The notes under the pieces were generated by a model. That model did not search any database, was not told where the DNA came from, and saw only the letters and a program-made list of their open reading frames with translations. This document shows positions 7,886 through 18,121 of a DNA stretch of 39,722 nt, piece by piece (within the stretch, counting starts at the first letter, position 1; each line of letters begins with the position of its first letter). The stretch comes from Deltaproteobacteria bacterium. GTDB taxonomy: Bacteria; Desulfobacterota; Syntrophia; Syntrophales; UBA2185. Both the position numbers and the translations under genes were made by a program. Location: the NCBI GenBank assembly GCA_026388545.1, contig JAPLJS010000073.1:1-39722 (forward strand), read 5' to 3'.

Positions 7886-9576
7886 GTCATGCTCAGGCGC
7901 CGTTCACCCCAGCGCATGGGCAGGATGACCGCAAGGATGCAAAGCAGAAGAACCAGAGAAAATGAACCGGCAAGCCAAATCCACTGAAGTGCGGTAAGGC
8001 TTACTCCGCGAAAGCCGGCCATAAAGACCGAATAGACGGGCCCTGCTTCAAGAACAATAACCGTCGCTATGAAACCGGCGCACAGGATCATAAAGAGGAG
8101 ACCCCCGAAGCTTGTCACGGACTGCGCCGGATTTTCAGATCGGAAATCGGGGTAAGCCGCCCCAAAACCGACCCCCATGGAGACAATCCCCGGGACCATG
8201 AAAAAGACCGTCGTGACGGAGAGAACCATCATAAATGGCGTGACATAGAGAAGTATGTTAGAGACAACGATAAGGATCTCCGCAAGGATAAGGAGCGGTA
8301 TATAGTACACAAAGAATTTGATCCAGAGAAATGTCCGGATCCGAATGGGCGATGATCTGACGATCCAGAAGGCCTCCCCCTCGATACTTACGGCAGGATA
8401 GACAAAGCGCGCCGCAACGGCAGTCAGGACAAACGTGGCCAGGCCCATATTTAAAAAAGAGAAGATATTCTGAAGGTATATGGTCTTTATGGGAGTCTTG
8501 TCCAGGGGTAAGACAGAAAAGTTATAAAGATATACGACAATCAGGGCAACAATGAGGAATATTTGAGGCCACTGTGTCTGATCCCTGAAAAATGTCTTTA
8601 TCTCCTTAACAGTATAGGCCCTCGCAGGACCGGACATGAAATTCAGGAAATACGACCATCCTCTGCTTCTCTTACCGCGTGTCGGAAACAGGCGCTCAGG
8701 CGTGGTCTGTGCCTTTGAAAAGCCCGTAAAATAGGCTGACCCTGAAACCCAGGTTATTATAAAGATCAATGTTGCGGTAAAACTCCAGGTAAGAGTCAAA
8801 TCGAAGACGGTGCTGCTCGTTAACCCTGTCAGGGCGGCGTGTATGCTATCGAAAATCCACGTCGTGGGAAGAAGAGGCGACCCTGGTGTCTCAAGCGATT
8901 TGAAATAGAGAATGAGAGACGCAAATGTATCGGGGTTGACCAGCCGCTCCGGTCTCATCAAACGAAATGCCAAAATCAGAATCAAAAACAGGGCGAAACC
9001 GAGGAAAACAAACACTGTCCTGAGACGGCCCGCCGGCAGAAAAAAAGCAATGAGGACTACAGCAAGTGCGCTTATGCCCGACGCAATAAAACAGAGCGGC
9101 AGAATTGCCAAGACCACTGTAGTATAAAAGAACAATCCTGCTTTATATACAATGCCGTAGGATAAAAACACCGGCAGGCTGTATACTATTACCATCCATG
9201 AACTATCGATCGTGCTCTCAAACCACCGTGCAAGAAATATCTTTGCCGTGGATACCGGCATGGAGTGAACAAGAATCAGATCTTTGCTGAGATACAGCTT
9301 TGTGAGAGATGTGATTATACTGCTGAAGATGAGCAGCGAGAACAGGGTTAAAATTACCATGGACATGAGCTTACGTGCAAGAATATCGCCGAAACCTTCA
9401 ACACCCTGGAAGTAGACCAGAACACGATAAAAGATAACAAAGATACCCGCCCAGAATATCAGACCGACCGCACCAAAAAGTAATCCCTTTATCGTGCGGT
9501 TCTCCGCATCTTTTGAAGAATTTCCGTTCTTAAAAGACCAGAAGCGGGGTTTTAACAGGGTGAGAATATCTTTCAT
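7882..9576 (-). CDS. ABC-2-type exporter permease
   Basis: 564 residues with about twelve hydrophobic segments. The N-terminus MKDILTLLKPRFWSFKNG is a cytoplasmic lead before the first helix near 35-55. A second half begins near residue 310 with RAYTVKEIKTFFRDQTQWPQ, a conserved soluble segment of this permease class. It resembles the large ABC_tran_2-type exporters, with two six-helix halves in one chain. The likely partner is the ATPase at 10973-11707 on the same strand, from which it is separated by the MntA-HepT pair. Cargo is unknown. The ATPase and the transglutaminase-like gene upstream suggest one ancestral envelope-related operon (inference). Confidence 0.82.
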   Translation of the reverse strand: MKDILTLLKPRFWSFKNGNSSKDAENRTIKGLLFGAVGLIFWAGIFVIFYRVLVYFQGVEGFGDILARKLMSMVILTLFSLLIFSSIITSLTKLYLSKDLILVHSMPVSTAKIFLARWFESTIDSSWMVIVYSLPVFLSYGIVYKAGLFFYTTVVLAILPLCFIASGISALAVVLIAFFLPAGRLRTVFVFLGFALFLILILAFRLMRPERLVNPDTFASLILYFKSLETPGSPLLPTTWIFDSIHAALTGLTSSTVFDLTLTWSFTATLIFIITWVSGSAYFTGFSKAQTTPERLFPTRGKRSRGWSYFLNFMSGPARAYTVKEIKTFFRDQTQWPQIFLIVALIVVYLYNFSVLPLDKTPIKTIYLQNIFSFLNMGLATFVLTAVAARFVYPAVSIEGEAFWIVRSSPIRIRTFLWIKFFVYYIPLLILAEILIVVSNILLYVTPFMMVLSVTTVFFMVPGIVSMGVGFGAAYPDFRSENPAQSVTSFGGLLFMILCAGFIATVIVLEAGPVYSVFMAGFRGVSLTALQWIWLAGSFSLVLLLCILAVILPMRWGERRLSMT

Positions 9577-9610
9577 GGAATTTAGACTGAAAATAGATTT
9601 ATCTCTTACT

Positions 9611-9738
9611 CACCCCCTTTAAAAAGGGGGTCGGGGGAATTTGTTCCGATCTGTAAAATCCCCCTTAATCCCCCTTTTTCAAAGGGGGAAACCATCATGC
9701 TCCTCCCTTTTGTAAAGGGAGGTTGGGAGGGATTTTAA
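9611..9738. repeat. Three C/G palindromes in the gap 9577-10035
   Basis: Units at about 9611-9638 (CCCCCTTTAAAAAGGGGG core), 9655-9690 and 9700-9738 (TCCCTTTTGTAAAGGGA core). They belong to the same family as 104-240. They lie just upstream of the ABC permease start, between it and the inserted toxin-antitoxin pair. The rest of the gap (9739-10035) is AT-rich and shows no convincing gene. Confidence 0.82.
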
Positions 9739-10035
9739 AATCGCCAAAGTTATACAAATCCTTTAAAATACTTTCTATCTTTTTCGCGTATGAATATCAA
9801 GTGCAAAGGTTTGCAAGAAACCCCTTCCGCAGCACCGTCGGAAATCTTTACATTTCTTAACTGAACGGTTGTTATCATCTAGCACCCTATTAATATTACA
9901 TACTCGCAATGACATGAATGCAACTTAGTATCAGAACCCGTCCGGCAAGACGATATGTTCCGTATTGTTCCCGCTGGACAGCCGTAGAATATGATGCTAA
10001 TAATATAAAGAAAATTTATTTTATCGGAGAATAGG

Positions 10036-10488
10036 ATGCTCAAATTCAGCCAAAAACCGATAGAACCGGAAAAATATCTTCCGGCTTTTATTGAATTTTG
10101 CAAGAGGCAGGATGATATTATTGGCCTGTATATTTTTGGTTCAAGGGCGTCCGGGACACATGGACCTTTGAGCGATATTGATATTGCCGTCTTGTTACCG
10201 CAAGGATTGGGAAGGGACGTGTACAATAAAAAAGAGCTTTTTTATCTAGGCAAGGCGAATGAACTCCTTCATACGGATGACGTAAGTTTTGTTGTGCTGA
10301 ACAAGGCCCCCTTAACCATTCAGTATGGGGTCATTACAGACTCAAAGGTTCTTTATGCGAAAGATGAAGAGGCACGATTGTCCTACGAAGAGACGGTTAT
10401 TGACAGGTATATGGATTTCAAACCTGTGTTGGATGAATATGATAGGGAATTTGTAAGACAGATAAAAGAAGGAACGGCATTTGGTTAA
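10036..10488 (+). CDS. mntA: MntA-type nucleotidyltransferase antitoxin
   Basis: 150 residues. The minimal nucleotidyltransferase motif GSX10DXD is exact: Gly35-Ser36, then Asp47 and Asp49 in LSDIDIAVLL. A third acidic residue is likely Asp82 in DDVSFVVLN. In characterised HepT/MntA pairs, MntA adds AMP units to a tyrosine of the HEPN toxin and neutralises it. The downstream HEPN gene overlaps by eight bases, so the two are translationally coupled. A GGAG-type site precedes the ATG. The pair is on the opposite strand to the flanking ABC exporter genes, which suggests an insertion. Confidence 0.88.
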   Translation: MLKFSQKPIEPEKYLPAFIEFCKRQDDIIGLYIFGSRASGTHGPLSDIDIAVLLPQGLGRDVYNKKELFYLGKANELLHTDDVSFVVLNKAPLTIQYGVITDSKVLYAKDEEARLSYEETVIDRYMDFKPVLDEYDREFVRQIKEGTAFG

Positions 10489-10915
10489 CAGAGAACTCGT
10501 TCTTGATAGATTGTCGAGAGTACGTGAATATGTAAAACACCTCAAGGAGTTAGTTAAACTGTCTCCGAAGGAATTTGTTTCGGATTTTAAAGCGGTCAGC
10601 AGCGCAGAGAGGCTTCTTCAAATATCCATCGAGGCGTGTCTTGATGTAGGAAATCACATTATTTCACGATGCGGGCTGGAACGGCCCAGAGAATACAAGG
10701 ATATTTTTATTATTCTTGGAAAAGAAGGCGTCCTTCCGTATGTTTTTGCCGAGAAATTGATTCCTATGGTCAAGTTTAGAAACAGACTTGTTCATCTATA
10801 CTTTGAGATCAACAAGGAAGAACTCTACAACATTATCCAGACCAACTTACACGATATTGAGGAATTCGTTCAATACATTGTAAATTATATTGAAGAAAAA
10901 AAGGGCAGCTTATAA
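10481..10915 (+). CDS. hepT: HepT-type HEPN RNase toxin
   Basis: 144 residues, all-helical in appearance (HEPN, DUF86). The RNase motif RX4HXY is intact: Arg100, His105 and Tyr107 in FRNRLVHLYF. In known pairs the Tyr is the residue AMPylated by MntA and the Arg/His form the RNase site. The start codon is TTG inside the mntA end, with AAGGA seven bases upstream. The toxin gene is complete, so the module looks functional. The antitoxin-first order with overlap is common for the family. The target RNA cannot be read from sequence. Confidence 0.88.
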   Translation: MVNRELVLDRLSRVREYVKHLKELVKLSPKEFVSDFKAVSSAERLLQISIEACLDVGNHIISRCGLERPREYKDIFIILGKEGVLPYVFAEKLIPMVKFRNRLVHLYFEINKEELYNIIQTNLHDIEEFVQYIVNYIEEKKGSL

Positions 10916-10972
10916 GTGGTTTGATAGCAAAAAATGTGAAAAACAGGTATGGCTCTTATTCTTCTCTGTTTT

Positions 10973-11707
10973 TTATGGGACCGTCTGTTCCTCGGTAAGT
11001 ATCAAAAAGACTTCTTCCAGATCCGCCCCCTCCCCCCCGGCATCGCGCCGCAGATCACCCACGGTGCCCGTTGCAATGAGTGATCCTCTGTGAATGATGC
11101 CGATGCGGTCACAAATATCTTCCGCAACCGCCAGGGTATGGGTTGACATGAAAAGTGTTTTCCCCCTATTCGCCAGCTCCCGAAACATATCCTTAACCAT
11201 TTTGATTGCCGCGGGATCGAGACCTACCATCGGTTCATCCACAATAATCACGGTTGGATCATGGAGGAGGGCCGCGGAAATAATGAGCCGCTGTTTCATA
11301 CCGTGGGAATATGATTCTATGAGTTCATGGGCCCAATCATAAATGGCAAACTTCTTCAAGAGCGTTGGCGTCTCTTCCAAAAATATCCGCTCATCAACAC
11401 CGTAAAGGTCTGCCGAGAATCTCATGAATTCCATACCCGTCAGCTTTTCATAGAGAAAGGGCCTGTCCGGTATGAAACCGATCCTTCTTTTAACACTTTC
11501 AGGATCATCGGCCATGTTGATCCCATCGATAATAACTGAACCTCCTGTGGGTGCGAGGACGCCGCCCATCATACGGATTGTGGTTGTTTTTCCCGCACCG
11601 TTAGGACCGATGAATCCAAATATTTCACCTTTGGATACGGAGAGATTCAGGCAGTTTACAGCCAGAGTTTTTCCATAGCGTTTTGTCAGGTTTTTTAATT
11701 CTATCAT
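10973..11707 (-). CDS. ABC transporter ATP-binding protein
   Basis: 244 residues. Walker A GPNGAGKTT (34-42), Q-loop region near RIGFIPDRPFLY, a degenerate signature SYSHGMKQR in place of LSGGQ, Walker B VIIVDEP, D-loop GLDP and the switch His in MSTH are all present. This is the class that powers ABC-2 exporters. The matching permease is at 7882-9576 on the same strand, but the MntA-HepT genes lie between the two on the other strand. The transglutaminase-like gene is 105 bases upstream on the same strand, with one C/G palindrome in that gap. The cargo is unknown. Confidence 0.92.
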   Translation of the reverse strand: MIELKNLTKRYGKTLAVNCLNLSVSKGEIFGFIGPNGAGKTTTIRMMGGVLAPTGGSVIIDGINMADDPESVKRRIGFIPDRPFLYEKLTGMEFMRFSADLYGVDERIFLEETPTLLKKFAIYDWAHELIESYSHGMKQRLIISAALLHDPTVIIVDEPMVGLDPAAIKMVKDMFRELANRGKTLFMSTHTLAVAEDICDRIGIIHRGSLIATGTVGDLRRDAGGEGADLEEVFLILTEEQTVP

Positions 11708-11752
11708 TGTACCAATTTAGTGAATGTCATTGACATAAGAAATTCATGTTGA

Positions 11753-11790
11753 AAAATCCCCCTCAATCCCCCTTTGATAAAGGGGGAGGA
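11753..11790. repeat. C/G palindrome upstream of ABC ATPase
   Basis: AAATCCCCCTCAATCCCCC followed by a TTTGATAAA loop and GGGGGA. It matches the unit at 9655-9690 in layout and sits between the transglutaminase-like gene and the ATPase gene. Confidence 0.8.
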
Positions 11791-11812
11791 TATGAAATAT
11801 TTGAGGACGTTA

Positions 11813-13309
11813 TCATCGTGTCTTCTCGAGAACCTTTAGCCGCACCTTCCCAATAACACCAATCAAATCGATCTGCTGATCCGCCTCCCCCCGAACAAAG
11901 CGAATATGGGTAACATCCGCCGGCATCTGACCCATGACCGCATCCGCCGTAACCCATGTTCCGATAAAAAGTACATTCCAGGCATGATAGTAAAATCTTC
12001 CCCTCTGGTAGACAAGGCCTGCTTCAACCTGCGCCGGAATACCCGCGGCACGAGCGAGGGCCGCCAGCAAAACCGCATGTTCATTACAATCGCCAATCAG
12101 GTTATTCATGGTTTCAAGGGCGTTGGGAACTGATAGCACAGGCCTTTTCTCCACGTTTTTATACACCCACGCTACAAGCTTTGATGCCTTAACATCGAGA
12201 GGATCATCAGGAGAAATAATTTCCTGTACCTTGCTTACGATCTTCGGGTGGTCGGATTGAATAAATGGACTCGGTTTGAGAAAGGCCTCTTTACCGGTCA
12301 TATTTATTTCCCGAAGGGGACGGGTTGGAATTGTTTCCTTCTGAACCACCAGTATATCTTTTTTAAAAGTCTGTCTGCCCCCGTTTAATCTGAGGTTATT
12401 CTTCTCCACATTTGCTATCTTCACCTTAAGCGATGCCAGTGCGCTGGGATCAGCAATGACCACATTTGACGGTACGGAGGCAATTTCCGTCAGGTCGGCA
12501 CTCCCCGTGAGGGTAAACATTCCTACCGCTTCATGTTTTGGAACCTGTTCAAGAGTGATTCCTAAAATACCCTGTTCTTTCAAAATATCGCCATCCTCTC
12601 CAACCCAGGCGTACTGTTTAGCTCCCATGAAGTCAACGGACATCTTTCGTGCTTTTCGACGTTGACCCATAATCGTAACAACATCATCATTCAGCACGGT
12701 CACTTTTACGGGTCTCTGACCCATAACTGCCGGATCAAAAACATGGAAACTCCTGCTCTCTCCCGCTTGCATTCCTGCAATGCCGGCGGACTCAAGCATA
12801 CCGTTTGCAAGATGCGGCACTTCCTTAAGTGTAAGGACGGTTTTTTTCTCGGAACCGGGCATTTCTGTATAAAGCGTAATCTGCTTACCACTGACATCCC
12901 CATGCGCCTTGAAACGAAAGAGGCTCGAACGGAGGTCAAAATTAAAAGAAGACAGGGTCATATCGGGGTTCAGATACCCGTCCGTCTTGAATGTCAGCCC
13001 CTGCACAACTCCCATGGTATTAATCTGCATAAAAACAGACTCAACAGAATGATACCCTCCTTTCTCGGTTCTGGAAAAGCGCCTGTGGGCATACCCTATT
13101 TTGCGTCCATTTTGGGAAATGTTCATCCATGTTTCTTTATCCGGAAACGTCTGAACAGTGGAAAAACCGGGAACTATTGCATCTTTTGACTGCGAGACTG
13201 AGGACTGCCCCCAATGAAAAATATCAAGCCGAAACGCAAGCAAGAGGAAGAACAGTATCGCAAAAATGCCTCCTGCAATCCAGTTTCGTTTAATCCTGAA
13301 GCCGGCCAT
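11813..13309 (-). CDS. Membrane-anchored transglutaminase-like protein
   Basis: 498 residues. One N-terminal membrane helix (about 10-28) is followed by a long beta-rich region (50-340) with no domain recognised by eye. The C-terminal transglutaminase-like domain (about 350-470) has the full triad: Cys408 in GDCNEHA, His442 in YYHAWN and Asp456 in TADAVMGQ. Such domains can act as proteases, amidases or cross-linkers. The single N-terminal anchor predicts that the domain faces the periplasm. It is the first gene of the minus-strand set that leads to the ABC ATPase and permease, so it may work with that exporter (inference). Some distant relatives accompany peptide or envelope systems. Confidence 0.82.
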   Translation of the reverse strand: MAGFRIKRNWIAGGIFAILFFLLLAFRLDIFHWGQSSVSQSKDAIVPGFSTVQTFPDKETWMNISQNGRKIGYAHRRFSRTEKGGYHSVESVFMQINTMGVVQGLTFKTDGYLNPDMTLSSFNFDLRSSLFRFKAHGDVSGKQITLYTEMPGSEKKTVLTLKEVPHLANGMLESAGIAGMQAGESRSFHVFDPAVMGQRPVKVTVLNDDVVTIMGQRRKARKMSVDFMGAKQYAWVGEDGDILKEQGILGITLEQVPKHEAVGMFTLTGSADLTEIASVPSNVVIADPSALASLKVKIANVEKNNLRLNGGRQTFKKDILVVQKETIPTRPLREINMTGKEAFLKPSPFIQSDHPKIVSKVQEIISPDDPLDVKASKLVAWVYKNVEKRPVLSVPNALETMNNLIGDCNEHAVLLAALARAAGIPAQVEAGLVYQRGRFYYHAWNVLFIGTWVTADAVMGQMPADVTHIRFVRGEADQQIDLIGVIGKVRLKVLEKTR

Positions 13310-13532
13310 TGTTAATCCTGAGGTTACCCTTTAAAAGTTGAAAGCCCTGCCCATTTATGGAAGGGCATAAAAAATATTACACCTTAATGACTATAATTAA
13401 AAGCGATTGAGGTGTCAATGAAACACATAAATGCACATAAGTATCTCATTGAAAATCGATCTTGTCATAAATTTCAATTTCTGATAGTTTTCGATAAGAT
13501 AAATTTTCAACGGTGGAGAAAGGCATCACCAA

Positions 13533-14525
13533 ATGAAAGAAAGTCAATCATTAAAGCGGGCAAAAGAGGTTCTGAAAATTGAAGCAGAGAGCATTTTGCA
13601 TCTTATCGATAAAATAGACGCCAACTTTGATAAAGCAGTTGAAATTATTTATAAATCAAAAGGGCGTGTCATTGTAACAGGCATTGGCAAATCCGGATTG
13701 ATCGGGAAAAAAATAGTGGCCACCCTCACGAGCACCGGCACACCTGCTCTTTTTCTCCACCCCGTGGAAGGTATGCACGGCGATTTAGGCATTGTTACAA
13801 AGGATGATGTCATGTTGGCTATTTCAAACAGTGGAGAAACCGATGAGCTCAACATGATCATAGGCAGCATCAGAAGAATTGGCGCACATCTTATTGCCTT
13901 TACCGGCAACCTCTCATCAACGCTTGCAAAATCAAGCGACATAGTGATCGATGTTGGTGTGGAAAAAGAGGCATGTCCTTTCGGTCTGGCCCCAACTTCC
14001 AGTACCACAGCGTGTTTAGCCATGGGAGATGCCTTGGCGGCTGTCCTTATTGAGAAAAAAAACTTCAACGAAAAAGATTTTTTCAAATTCCATCCCTCAG
14101 GGAATCTGGGGCAACGCCTGAGAGCCATGGTAAGAGATGTCATGATAACAGGTGCGAAGATACCTAAAGTTTATTCCGGCGTACCCGTTATGCAGGCAAT
14201 AGAGGAACTGGACAGAGGAAACAGGGGATTCGTTCTTATCACTGACAGAAAGAATCGCTTAATCGGCATACTGACAGACGGCGATTTGAGACGTCTTGTT
14301 CGGAAGGGTCAGGATTTCAAAGGCAAGTCTATCGATGACTTACTAACGCCGTCACCCAAGACTATTGATGAAAACGCTTCTCTTGCCCAAACTATAGAAT
14401 ACATGCAGTTGGAAGAGATCACCACCCTCGTTGTTGTAAACGGGAAAAACCATCTCAAGGGCTATATACACCTTCATGACATCCTGGGCAGGGGGGGAAC
14501 TCTCAAAATATCATTGACCCAATAA
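13533..14525 (+). CDS. kdsD: Arabinose-5-phosphate isomerase (KdsD/KpsF)
   Basis: 330 residues with the standard order: SIS sugar-isomerase domain (about 35-170) then two CBS domains (about 207-262 and 275-326). Key motifs are VTGIGKSG (48-55), HPVEGMHGDLG with His82, SNSGETDE (98-105), and LAPTSSTTACLAMGDALA. The FFKFHPSGNLGQRL linker is a hallmark of this family. It converts ribulose 5-phosphate to arabinose 5-phosphate, the first step to Kdo, the inner-core sugar of lipopolysaccharide. No kdsA, kdsB or kdsC is adjacent. It is divergent from the transglutaminase-like gene; the 223-base gap shows no clear promoter pair. Confidence 0.93.
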   Translation: MKESQSLKRAKEVLKIEAESILHLIDKIDANFDKAVEIIYKSKGRVIVTGIGKSGLIGKKIVATLTSTGTPALFLHPVEGMHGDLGIVTKDDVMLAISNSGETDELNMIIGSIRRIGAHLIAFTGNLSSTLAKSSDIVIDVGVEKEACPFGLAPTSSTTACLAMGDALAAVLIEKKNFNEKDFFKFHPSGNLGQRLRAMVRDVMITGAKIPKVYSGVPVMQAIEELDRGNRGFVLITDRKNRLIGILTDGDLRRLVRKGQDFKGKSIDDLLTPSPKTIDENASLAQTIEYMQLEEITTLVVVNGKNHLKGYIHLHDILGRGGTLKISLTQ

Positions 14526-14584
14526 AATCAATGAATCCGTATCGCTGAGGAGAGCTTTAATTGTTGCGTGCCATAATAAACGGA

Positions 14585-14618
14585 AAAAGGGGCGGGCTGC
14601 AAGACAGCCGACCCCTTA
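14585..14618 (-). terminator. Terminator after tRNA-Val
   Basis: On the minus strand, AAGGGG-TC-GGCTG pairs with CAGCC-CG-CCCCTT around a TCTTG loop, with a two-base internal mismatch, followed by TTTTCC. It begins about eight bases past the tRNA 3' end. Confidence 0.75.
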
Positions 14619-14625
14619 ATTTCAT

Positions 14626-14700
14626 TGGTAGGCGGTACAAGATTTGAACTTGTGACTTCTACCGTGTGAAGGTAGCACTCTCCCACTGAGTTAACCGCCC
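14626..14700 (-). tRNA. tRNA-Val (CAC)
   Basis: 75 bases on the minus strand including encoded CCA. The anticodon arm is CTACC-TTCACAC-GGTAG, giving anticodon CAC for codon GUG. The acceptor stem GGGCGGT pairs with ACCGCCT, with a G-U first pair, and the T-arm contains GTTCAAATC. It stands alone, between kdsD and the M28 peptidase gene. Confidence 0.93.
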
Positions 14701-14823
14701 AATGTTTGGTTCCTATATCCTAAAGGAGAGTCCTTTTCAAGAGAAAAACCACAAGCACTCATACAAATACCAATTCTTCCTTAAATAATAAATACTGTTG
14801 TGTAAGATACACTCCCTAATCAA

Positions 14824-15813
14824 ATGATGAAAAAAATGATCGGCTCTATTTTATTAATCATTATTTTACTTGCCGCATTTATTATCTACTCCGTATTGAA
14901 AATACGATATACCCCTTCTGTATCGATAACCAGAGCGGACTCGACTCTTAACGGAAATATTCATCAATTATACAAGCATGTTGAACATTTAAGCGTCCGC
15001 ATTGGTTCAAGGAGCGTATATGAATACGATAAAATAGAGGAAACAAAGAATTACATTATATCCCGTCTCGAAGATTTCGGTTATGACCCCACACTGCAAA
15101 ACTGCAATTACGGCGGAAAGGTATACAGCAACATCATCGTTTCAATAAACGGTGTAAGAAATCCGGATGAAACGGTTATTATCGGCGCTCACTATGATAC
15201 CGTTTATGGTACGCCCGGCGCTGATGACAATGCCGGCGCCGTTGCCATCCTTCTCGAAATGTGCAGGATATTGAAAGGCTTTTCACCGGAAAGGACATTA
15301 AAGTTGATTTTTTTCGTCATAGAAGAGCCCCCTGTCTTCAGGTCCGAACATATGGGGAGCGCTGTCTATGCACGGGAGGCTAAAGCTAAGAATGAAAACA
15401 TTAAAGCCATGATTTCCCTTGAAATGTTAGGATATTATACCGATAAAAAAGGCGGTCAGACGTTTCCCCTTCCCCTGATGAACCTCATGTTTTCATCCAC
15501 CCCAAATTTTATCGCCATTGTGGGCAATTTGAGTTCGAGAAACCTGGTGGAAAAGGTTAACCATTCTCTGGAGGAAAGTTGCGGTATTCCCGTTGAAACC
15601 TTGTCAACAGTCAGTTTCGTTCCCGGTGTCGACTTTTCCGATCATCGCTCATTCTGGAAAATGGGGTATCCTGCCGTTATGATCACAGATACCGCTTTTT
15701 ACCGAAATCCGAATTATCATACCGAAACGGATACCATCGACACCTTGAATTTCGATAAGATGTCCGATCTTCTGAAAGGCTTAATTCAGACCGCAAAGGA
15801 TTTGACAAACTAA
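14824..15813 (+). CDS. M28-family zinc peptidase, membrane-anchored
   Basis: 329 residues. One N-terminal hydrophobic segment (about 5-24) acts as a signal anchor or uncleaved signal. The peptidase domain has the zinc and catalytic residues of family M28: His123 and Asp125 in GAHYDT, Asp134 in GADDNAGA, the Glu pair 167-168, Glu200 in SLEMLGYY and His299 in NYHTETD. M28 enzymes are aminopeptidases or carboxypeptidases; a few act as glutaminyl cyclases. Its specificity is unknown. It is probably periplasmic. The ATG at 14824 is followed at once by another Met codon, and no strong ribosome site is seen for either. A C/G palindrome begins right at the stop codon. Confidence 0.88.
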   Translation: MMKKMIGSILLIIILLAAFIIYSVLKIRYTPSVSITRADSTLNGNIHQLYKHVEHLSVRIGSRSVYEYDKIEETKNYIISRLEDFGYDPTLQNCNYGGKVYSNIIVSINGVRNPDETVIIGAHYDTVYGTPGADDNAGAVAILLEMCRILKGFSPERTLKLIFFVIEEPPVFRSEHMGSAVYAREAKAKNENIKAMISLEMLGYYTDKKGGQTFPLPLMNLMFSSTPNFIAIVGNLSSRNLVEKVNHSLEESCGIPVETLSTVSFVPGVDFSDHRSFWKMGYPAVMITDTAFYRNPNYHTETDTIDTLNFDKMSDLLKGLIQTAKDLTN

Positions 15814-15853
15814 AATCCCCCCATCCCCCCCTTTAACAAAGGGGGGTGGAGGG
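15814..15853. repeat. C/G palindrome after the M28 peptidase
   Basis: AAATCCCCCCATCCCCCCC, loop TTTAACAAA, then GGGGGGTGGAGGGA. It starts immediately after the stop codon and may serve as a 3' hairpin for this transcript. Confidence 0.8.
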
Positions 15854-15879
15854 ACCCTGCCGGCTCAAGTCACTTTCTT

Positions 15880-15989
15880 GTACCTTGTACCTTGTACCTT
15901 GTACCTTGTACCTTGTACCTTTTACCTTGTACCTTGTACCTTTTACCTTGTACCTTTTACCTTTTACCTTGCCCCTTGCCCCTTGAACC

Positions 15990-15991
<2 letters not shown>
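15880..15991. repeat. Seven-base tandem array (TACCTTG) at the groEL 3' end
   Basis: About fifteen tandem seven-base units, mostly TACCTTG with TACCTTT variants, ending in CCTTGCCCCTTGCCCCTTG. The last 18 bases (15974-15991) are the reverse complement of AAGGTTCAAGGGGCAAGG found at 5236-5253 and 7038-7055. The array runs directly into the groEL stop codon: the final TAA shares its bases with the repeat. Confidence 0.9.
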
Positions 15992-17642
<1,651 letters not shown>

Positions 17643-17645
17643 TTA

Positions 17646-17933
17646 TTATCCAATAATGCAGAATATTTCATCTTCTTTCATAATAACATGATCGACGCCG
17701 TCGATCTTGATCTCCGTACCGGCATATTTCCCGAACATTAACCGGTCCCCTTTCTTTACCTCCGTTGCAATCCGGTTGCCGTCACGATCCCTCCTTCCGG
17801 GGCCTACAGCTACCACTTTTCCTTCCTGCGGTTTCTCCTTGACCGTATCGGGAATAATAATCCCCCCGGATGTCTTTTCTTCCGCCTTAACATGTGAAAC
17901 CAGCACGTAATCATTCGATGGCTTGAATTTCAT
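17646..17933 (-). CDS. groES: Co-chaperonin GroES (10 kDa)
   Basis: 95 residues, the usual size. Family segments include KPSNDYVLV near the start, the mobile loop [39 protein letters not shown] and the ending [10 protein letters not shown]. GroES caps the GroEL ring. A GAGGAGG sequence lies ten bases before the ATG. No CIRCE inverted repeat (TTAGCACTC-N9-GAGTGCTAA) is seen upstream, so HrcA control of the usual kind is not supported. A sigma-70-like promoter candidate lies about 120 bases upstream. Confidence 0.97.
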   Translation of the reverse strand: MKFKPSNDYVLVSHVKAEEKTSGGIIIPDTVKEKPQEGKVVAVGPGRRDRDGNRIATEVKKGDRLMFGKYAGTEIKIDGVDHVIMKEDEIFCIIG

Positions 17934-18053
17934 ACCTTCTTTACCTCCTCAAAAAATTTGTGAATATTATATTGAAATTACTCCTTTTGATTTTATTAAT
18001 ATTGAAAGATACAGGGCACGACTGCCAATTGATTAAATTTCGAAAGTATACAA

Positions 18054-18081
18054 TTAATAGTCACTAAATTGTATTTGTCAA
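18054..18081 (-). promoter_or_regulatory. Sigma-70-like promoter candidate for groESL
   Basis: On the minus strand the -35 TTGACA (18076-18081) is followed after 16 bases by TATTAA (18054-18059). This would give a leader of about 115 bases before groES. The -10 is only a partial match and the spacing is one short, so the call is tentative. Confidence 0.4.
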
Positions 18082-18121
18082 GGTATGGATAACATTTGAT
18101 TTCGCAGACAGGCGGCCAGAA

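Noticed and set aside
9879-10226. A 115-codon minus-strand frame upstream of and within mntA
   Set aside because: It overlaps the MntA coding region antisense and has no domain pattern.
12662-13189. A 175-codon plus-strand frame
   Set aside because: It is antisense to the transglutaminase-like gene, with no motif and no ribosome-binding site.
17934-18121. CIRCE operator for groESL
   Set aside because: The inverted repeat TTAGCACTC-N9-GAGTGCTAA is not present in the gap.
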